This document shows, one piece after another, positions 56,822 through 64,000 of a stretch of DNA of 64,000 bases. This DNA comes from Paraphoma chrysanthemicola. Lineage: Eukaryota > Ascomycota > Dothideomycetes > Pleosporales > Phaeosphaeriaceae. The translations under genes were made by a program, and so were the position numbers. Each line of letters begins with the position of its first letter. Position 1 is the first letter of the stretch. The notes beneath the pieces are model-generated. The model was not told the origin of the DNA, made no database searches, and saw only the letters and a program-made list of their open reading frames with translations. The DNA lies in assembly GCA_020744225.1 (NCBI GenBank), contig JAGMWG010000012.1, positions 372,001 through 436,000 on the forward strand. Direction: 5' to 3'.

Positions 56822-57563
56822 GACACAAGTACCCGCAACGCAAATCGTATTTGCAGCTATCTAAGTTACAGACTCTATAGAAACCTTCGCAAATGGACAA
56901 TTCACACATGCACGTGAGCGCATGCATGCCAGGGCTACTAATGTCGACGTACACACACGCAAACAGGTTCGACATTCTACACATATATATACGCCCGCGT
57001 AAACTCGCTAGTACAAAATCGTATCACCCGGAAGCTTAATGCTCGTTCCAAACAGACGACAGCGCGAAACAAAGGCTCAAACTCTACTTTGTGAGCGAGG
57101 CTGTAGAGAGGTAGGTATCCTAAATGCTCAATCGCATATCGACTAAATTAAAAAAAAAACTTGCAAAAAGGATTAGAATCAAGTCGATGAAAGAGACATG
57201 TTTTGTTCACGATGCTTGAAATATTCCCGGAAGTTTACGATTCATTCTTCATTATACACATTCTATTCATTGCCAGAAACTCATGCTCAATCATCTGAAA
57301 GTCTCGTCGTCGTCCACGGCTCGTTTCATACTCGTATCATCCATCATTATCATACCAATTCGCGCGAGAGAGGGGAAGAAACTAAAAAATCACGGCAACA
57401 GTCTACAACCCCACACCGACTTTCGCTCTCAATGCTATGCCATGTCAATGCCACGCAAAACTACGGGGGTATAATGCCAACCACCAACCACACATTTTCG
57501 GAAAAAAGCACACACAATTACCATCACTCAGTCTAGTCCTCCGCTGCCCTTTCATTCAGCATC

Positions 57564-60500
57564 CTATGCCTCGCCGTTCGCGTTCTTCTTCTTGTTCTTC
57601 TTCTTCTTTGACTTGGGCGTACCAGGTGCGCCATTCTCGGACTTGGTAGGGCTGGGTTCAGGGTCTTCCACGGTAGGCGTGTCCGGCACTGGGGTCTCAG
57701 CTTCGGCTTCGGCTTCGGGCTCTGCTTTGGTAGGCTCAACGGCTGCGACAGGCTCAACGGCTGCGACAGGCTCAACGGCTGCGGCAGGTGTCTCGGGCGC
57801 AGCGGCAGGAGCTTCAACTTCCTTCACTTTCTCGGGTTGTGTGCTGGCTTCAGCAAGCTTGGCTTCGAGTTCGGCAATCTTCGCGTCCGAGGAGGCCTTG
57901 TCAGTTGACAGCTTCTCTGAGGATGCCTTGAGGTCCACGATCTCAGTCTTGAGAGTCTCGGCCTCTTCCGCAGCCTTCTTTGATGCCTTGAGCTCCTCTT
58001 CGGCAGTCGAGAGCTTAGCCTTGGTGTCCTCGAGCTCAGCAACGTCCTTCTTAGCAGCCTCAAGATCGGCTGTGGCCTTCTCAAGCTGAGTCTGCAGCTC
58101 TGTCACCTTGCTGGAGTCTTCCTTGGCTGCTGCGAGGTCCTTCTCCGCTGCATCCTTAGCAGCGGTAAGCTCATCGGCCTTCTTGACAGCATCGGCATGA
58201 TCAGCGGAGGCTTGTTCAAGCTTGGTTTGGAGCTCGGTGATCTTCTCCTCGTGGGTGGAAGACGCCTTTGCAGCAGTCTCTGCCTGCTCCTTGGCTTCGG
58301 CTTGAGCCTTCTGAGCTGCTTGTAGGTCTGCATCGAGGGCCTCCTTTGCTTTCTTGACTTCTGCAAGTTCATCCTGAGCAGTCGACAAGGAAGCCTTGGT
58401 CTCCTCGTGAGAGGCCTCCGCAGCCTTGATAGCGGACTCATGACCGGACGCAGACTCCTTCAGTTCAGCAAGAGCCTTCTCAGCATCGGATTTGGCGGTT
58501 TCGGCGGCGGTGAGCTGCTCCTTGGCGGTATCGTGCTCAGAAGTCTTCGCCGCAAGGTCCTTTTCAAGAGTAGCAACCTTCTCCTCGACTTCACCACTTG
58601 ATGCTTTGGCAACTGTGAGAGCTTCGGCGTGCTCGGCATCCTTGGCCTCAAGCTTGCTGGTGGCTTCCTTGAGGGAAGCCTCGAGCTCAGAAACCTTGCC
58701 AGCATCTGCCTTTGCATCTGCCAACTCCTTCTCCAAAGTCTCGACCTTGCCAGCGGCGGCCTTAGACTCAGCCAACTCTTTCTCGAGAGCCTCAATCTTG
58801 GTCGTCAGCTCGCTAGTCTGTCCCTTGGATGACTCAGTGTCCTTGAGCGCTTCAGCGAGCTTGGCGTTGGCCTCCTCTGCCTTGCTGTTCGACTCCTTGA
58901 GAGATGCCTCGAGGGTGGCGATCTTCGCTGTCAGCTCGTCGGTGTTACCCTTCGCAGTCTCGCCAGCCTTGGTGGCCTCTACGAGTTCAGCCTCCTTCGC
59001 TTCAAGCTTGGATGATGACTCCTTGGCGGAGGCCTCAAGCTCAGCAATCGTAGTGCGGAGAGTCTCAGTCTCGCCCTTTGCGGACTCAGTCGCCTTGGAT
59101 GACTCTTCCTTTGCGGCTGCCACGTCTTTCTGCGCAGCTTCAAGATCGGTCTTGGCCGATGCAAGGGATTGCTGAAGCTCGGTGATCTTTGCCTGTAGGC
59201 CATCAGCATCGCCTTTGGCCGACTCGACAGCCTTGCTTGATTCCTCCTTGGCAGCAGCGACTTCCTTCTCTGCAGTAGCGAGAGACGATTCAAGCTCGGT
59301 GATCTTGCTCTGGAGTGTCTCGGCCTCCTTCTTTGCAGACTCGGTAGCCTTAGTGCCAGCCTCCTTTGTCTCGGCCACAGCGGCTTCGAGCTCGGTGACC
59401 TTGGCTTGAAGGCCTTCGGAATCGCCCTTGGCGGCCTCCTTCGCGGCGGTGACGTCCTTTTGAGCAGTTTCGAGGTCGGCCTTTGCTGTGGTGGCCTCCG
59501 TCTGGGCAGCTTCGAGCTCGGACTTTGCGGACGCAAGGGATGCCTCAAGCTCAGTCACCTTGGTCTGAAGACCTTCAACCTCCTCCTTCGCAGAGCTCGT
59601 CGCTTTCTCAGCATCGGCCTTTGCCGCGGCAAGAGCTGCCTCCAACTCAGTGACCTTTGAGCTGGATGATGACGATGCGGCGGCGACCTCACCCTTGGCG
59701 GCCTCGATTTCAGACTCCTTCGCTGCGAGGCTATCTTGGGCCTCCTTCAAAGATGCCTCAAGCTCAGTCACCTTCGCAGTTGAAACCTCGGTCGCGTTGC
59801 CAGCTTCAGCCTTTGCGGACTCCACCTCCTTCTCCTTAGCGGCAAGGCTCTCCTCGAGCTCAGCAATCTTCGCGTTGAGGGAATCGACATTGCTCTTAGC
59901 CTCATCGGCGACCTTGGCAGCCTTCTCTTTCTCAGCAGCGAGCTCGGAAGATGCAGTCTCAAGCTCCGACGTCTTCGCGGCGAGCCCGTCTTGGGCCTCC
60001 TTGAGAGAAGTCTCCAACTTGGTAATCTCACCACGCAGCCCCTCGGTCTCGCCTGATGCGGAGTCTGTGGCATTCTTCACCTTCTCCTCCAGCTCGGCAA
60101 TCTGGGCCTTGAGACCATCGATCTCACCCTTGGAGGAATCGGTCAGCTTGGTGATCTCGTCCTTGGCAGCGGTGTGCTCATCAGTCTTGGTGACAAGGTC
60201 CGCCTTCGCGGATTCTAATTGCGACTTTGCGTCATCGAGGGCAGTCTGAAGCTCTGACACCTTGCTAGAAGCATCGTTCGACCCGGTGCTAAGAGTGGTA
60301 ATCTGGGTGCGAAGGCCTTCGGCTTCGTTCTGGTGAGTCTGCTTTAGCTCGTCGATCTGGCCGCGTAGACCCTCAGCCTCTTTGGTCGCGGTCGAGTGGG
60401 ACTGCTCGAGCTCAGTGAGCTTCGCACCACGGGCCTCATGCTCCTCGGAGAGCTTGCTGTGTGCCTCGGTGCGAGCGGCGAGTTCCTCCTCATGCTTGGC

Positions 60501-62191
60501 CTGGACATCCTCGAGCTGAGACTTGATCGAAGCGACCTCGGCGGTAAGATCTTCAACCTTCTTATCCGAGACTTCCTTCTCCGAAAGAAGAACGGCAAGC
60601 TTGTTTTCCCGCTCGTCAAGGTCGGTCTTGTCGACCTTCAGGCCGTTCTCAGCCTTCAAGGTCTCGATGTCGCCAGTGGCCTTCGCAAGCGATTCTTCGA
60701 CAGACGCGTTCGCAGCGGTGAGCTTCTCGAGCTCACTCTTGGCTGAAGCAAGTGACTGCTCAGCGCTCGTCTTGTCGGCGTTGAGCTGTTCCAGTTCGCT
60801 CTGTGCCTTGGCCAACGACTCTTCTGAGGTTGTCTTGTCCGCCTTAAGAGCCTCGATCTCAGCATCCTTTGCAGCGAGGTCGTCCTTGGGGACGGACTCG
60901 CCCTGGCTTGCCTCCAGCTTGGCAATAGTCTCCTTCAGCTGTGTAATCTCCGCCTTGAGGCTCTCAATCTCCTGCTGCAGCTCGGTGATGCGGGTGGTGA
61001 ACTCGGCCTCGCACTCCTCGCGGACCGTGTTGCGCTCCTTGGCCTTGGCCTCGCGAACCTGCTGCACGACAACGCTGACCATGTGCTCCTCGAGGTCCTT
61101 CTTGTCCTGCTGCAGGGTGACTTCGCGCTCCTCGAAGCCTTTCTCGCGCTCCTTGTAGTCCTCCTCGAGCGACTTGACATGCTCGTCTTGTGCGGTAGCA
61201 ACGGTCTGAGCCTCGTCGAGCTCCGCCTGGGTGTGCGCGAGCTTCTTGCGGAGCTTCTCGAGTTGGACCTCAAGCGAGTCGTCGGGCTTGGGTGAGGGTG
61301 GTGTGGTGTCTGGGACACGGCGAGTTAGTAAAGCAGATGCAGGCACGTACTTGGGCGTAACGTGGAATGAGTGTGGGCTGTGAGCTGCGGCAATGGTTAC
61401 TGGGCATGTGGAAGAGGAGGAAAGCACACGACATACCTATTCGGTCCTCACCACCTGGAATCTGCGCCTCGCGGGGCGTCTCTGGCGGGGTGTCGATGCC
61501 ATTCTCGCGCGGCGTGTCCTCGACCTTGCTCGGCGCCTGCGTATCCGTTGTCGTCACTGGAGCTGTGGGCTCTGGCGGTCCGGGTACGGGCTGAGCGCCG
61601 CCGAAGAAGTAGTTGTATGCGCGCTTCATGCTGCTTGTCCGCTTGGGAAGACCTGGACGCTGCGAGCTCGTCGATTTCCGTCCTCTCCGCTCCTGCTCTG
61701 CTGGCTCTCCGATGACTGTGACCGGAATCAAATTCTCTCCCGTCTTCTCTCGTTTGCTGGCTGACGGTCTGGTGAGTCGGCGGCCGAACTTTTGGGACCC
61801 AGATTGGATGTCCGCGAGGATTTGCTTTTGCTCTTTGGTTGAGGCACTGCAAAAGTTGTGAGTCGCTATTCAGAGAATGTTGAGGAAACAAGTAGGTGGA
61901 GGAATTGCGCAGGTGAGATATGTGTTGAGGTTGAGTGCTCGGAGTGCAAGCAGGAAGCAATGACCGCAACAACAAGAAAACTCGCGCAATCGCAGCAACA
62001 GGCAGAAACACAATCTCTCGCCAATCGCTTATCCGTACCTCGTGATTCGCCCAGTACAACAAGTTGAGCCTTGACCCAACAAAAATGCGAGCTGGATATC
62101 AAGATACAAAAAAAAGTATCAAGAAAAGTGTAGAGAAAGAAAACGGGCCAGCAACTTACTCATAGCTCTGCTTGCGCCCAAAGCTAGGCAT
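57564..62191 (-). CDS. long Ala/Glu/Lys-rich coiled-coil protein, unknown function
   Basis: 1,395-residue protein from three exons: 62160-62191, 61437-61846 and 57564-61309; introns 313 and 127 bp. The first exon encodes MPSFGRKQSY; the first intron is long for this window but has a GTAAGT donor and TTTTGCAG acceptor in phase. Residues about 12-145 are basic then Pro/Thr-rich (GLPKRTSSMKRAYNYFFGG). From about residue 150 to 1,300 the protein is almost one continuous coiled coil, with repeating segments such as LQAKITELQQSLASAKTDLE and AAKEESSKATESAKGE. The end is acidic/proline-rich with repeated PVAAVE, EAEAEAE, and a polybasic tail KSKKKKNKKKN. It may be a cytoskeletal or membrane tether; no family is recognised. 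Several plus-strand frames over it (for example 58492-59175) are antisense shadows of this biased sequence. Confidence 0.8.
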
Positions 62192-64000
62192 GATTCAGAC
62201 ACACACCCTCTTTCACGGCAGCTAGCGAATGAAAAAATTGCGTTATCAGTAACGCACAGAGGTCACGGCGTTTCTCAGCGCGAGCGGTAAGTGTTGGAAC
62301 CTTTATGTACAAGCACAACACGTCGGACCTGCAGGTGCAGCGAATCACCGCGCAGCCACGTCACGTCGCGTGGAGAGGCGAGATTTCTTGCGCTCCGAGG
62401 AAAGCGCTGCACAGAGTGTTATGCAGGTGTGGTCGCGGCAGATGGGATGGTGTGTGGGAAATGTTGAGAAGGTGCAATTGATGCGGTTGAAACGTGGGAT
62501 TTGTATGTACAGCTTTCTTTGCTGTCGTGCCAGCGTGCACAACATATGGCCATGCCATGCTGAGCTTGCGCACAGGTACCGGTCGGTATAGCGCTGGCGG
62601 ATACACTAGACTTGTGACTCGGCATGATGCGAACTTGAGCTCATGCTGCCAATTATCGCAAATGTTTCATCTCATTACGCTCGAGGCGGCCTCTCACAGC
62701 GCCCTCGAGACAAGGCACTCCTGTTGTCGCAGGCAGGGACATGGCGCGACGTGAGACACGTCGGGCGCGAAAAAGTCGACATGACGGATGATGCAGGGCT
62801 CGCGGTTGATGCGTTGGCGCTGGGGATCCACTTGGCTTTCCACTCGCCAAAAGTTGCGGTGGACGGGCCGCGGATGCACGTAGTTAGCAGGACAGAAGAC
62901 ACGTCAAGGTCAGATGCGGTGGTGCTTTCGAGTCGCGTTGGCACATTTGCATACACGCTCTCTACCATGGTCTTCTCAAACATCAGTTCTTTGATGGCAA
63001 TGGCGTTTCCAAAGAAAAGAGCACCTCACACACCAAAAGCAATCTCTTCACCGCCAAAACCAATGCACCCCAGACCCATCTATCCACAAGTAGAAACCCT
63101 GCATGCATAACCGTACCCGTTAGCGCTAGCCAAGTCAGGGCTGCCACCGCCAGGGCCACCGCCATCTCGCAGATCAGATCGCAGGCTGTCATGACGGGCG
63201 TCAAGAATTTTTCGTTGCTCTGGTGATGTCGCAGACGAACGTGTGTTCGCATCGCAGTGCATCGTGAGTCTGCAGAAGCACGTTGTGCTGTTTGTAAGAG
63301 TGATGTTGAGATGGTGGGATGACCTGATGTTCCTGGAGCTGCGTGCGCCATCCCGTCGTGCATCGCATGGTTATCCTTGACGACCAGTCTCAACTGTTAG
63401 ACTTTCAGGCACGTCATGACCGAGCAGAGTCATATTGTTGAGGAGATATTGGAGGAGATATTGGGGAGAAATCGTAGACATGTGTAAATAGATTACTTTT
63501 TGCCAGATGTCAACGTGATCCAACTTCCTACCACATAGACAATACACTGCCCAGGTACAGTAACAACTCGTTCTCTTTTAAACTTGACTCGCGCGAAATG
63601 TTGGCCATCATATTGTGTGTTCACAGAAGTTTGTATGTCTTCAGAACAATTTCAAACTTTTGAATTTTCTTTGAAAGTTGTCTGAGGCTACACAGCCAAC
63701 TGCGAACGACCAACGTAAAGGTTGTGCATAGGCCACAGGGCCCGAATTGGTGTGAGGCATGGGGGTAATATGATTTCGCTTACGGCGAAAACAGCATTAC
63801 GAATAGTGGCGGGGAGACACAAGCTCTGGAAATGTAATAAACATGATATTGTATGTAAGCTTCCCTGCGAGGCTATCGACAGTCGCTACTCCAAACGCCG
63901 CAAAGCAAGAAGGTATCTCATGTTGTTCATCCCAGCGCATTCAACTCCGAAATTCACATCCTCCTTCTCTGATGCTCCTACATCGTCCGCCAGAAATAGT
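62192..64000. other. right-hand flank, no supported gene
   Basis: About 1.8 kb. A minus-strand frame at 62983-63393 has two hydrophobic stretches (MAVALAVAALTWLALTGTVM, GALVLAVKRLLLVCEVLF), and a second minus frame follows (62675-62983), but neither has a convincing start or splice link and the strand is uncertain. 63400-64000 shows nothing. Confidence 0.35.

Larger units (their letters stand above)
55187..57563. other. intergenic with repeats
   Basis: 2.4 kb. 55187-56100 has only weak frames. It is followed by the repeat array (56268-56735), a 17-bp tandem repeat (56754-56821) and A/T-rich DNA with a run of ten A at about 57149-57158. The right end is the 3' flank of the coiled-coil gene. 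Confidence 0.5.

Noticed and set aside
57592..61158. Many long plus-strand frames rich in Ser/Ala/Leu over the coiled-coil gene
   Set aside because: They are antisense images of a Lys/Glu/Ala-rich coding sequence with biased codons; none has a domain, and the minus frame is continuous and spliced.
62643..63393. Opposed frames on both strands, one with hydrophobic stretches
   Set aside because: Starts are non-ATG or weak, and the attempted intron joining the two minus-strand frames creates a stop.

Overview
The window is nuclear DNA of a filamentous ascomycete (Pezizomycotina, most likely Dothideomycetes). The evidence is short introns of about 44-87 bp with GT..AG ends and CTRAY-type branch sites, fungal housekeeping genes (UTP30, RRN7, VPS52, CSF1, TMEM184/DUF300), a MedA-type developmental regulator and several HET-domain (heterokaryon incompatibility) genes. 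I assign no species. Coordinates below include exon joins that I worked out by hand from frame, splice sites and protein continuity.

Layout. 0.7-14.2 kb is a compact housekeeping block: palmitoyl-protein thioesterase (-), UTP30 (-), a Tos4/Plm2-like FHA protein (+), ubiquitin-ribosomal protein eL40 (-), RRN7 (-), eIF5A (-) and VPS52 (+). Four of these seven serve ribosome synthesis or translation. 14.7-22.3 kb is a first accessory island. It holds an intact HET-domain gene, a rearranged HET paralogue whose N-terminal exon is inverted, a small membrane/coiled-coil gene with an internal stop, an F-box gene and a degenerate repeat array. 22.9-39.0 kb returns to conserved genes: a disordered Ser-rich protein (-), a DUF300/TMEM184 membrane protein (-), and the 9.7 kb CSF1 lipid-transfer gene (+), divergent from TMEM184. 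39.2-43.4 kb is a second island: a HET-domain gene with a one-base frameshift, with the same repeat family on both sides. 45.0-47.2 kb is the MedA-like regulator (-), followed upstream by 5.8 kb without a recognisable gene. 53.0-56.8 kb is a third island: an intact HET gene with an unusual N-terminal coiled coil, then another array of the same repeat and a 17-bp tandem repeat. 57.6-62.2 kb encodes a 1,395-residue coiled-coil protein (-), and the last 1.8 kb has no supported gene.

The most interesting signal is the pairing of HET loci with one apparently undescribed repeat family. Its units of about 85-130 bp carry a GATTGCAAGAGATCGACAG-like box, then 10-20 bp, then a near-palindromic TTTCCTAAATAGGCAGTTT-like box. 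It forms four arrays, three on + and one on -, all in or beside accessory islands. The second signal is decay and rearrangement of HET genes and a neighbouring membrane/coiled-coil gene, as expected of a fast-evolving allorecognition locus. The third is very small exons (6, 16 and 18 nt, and possibly another of 6 nt) that automated annotation would probably miss.
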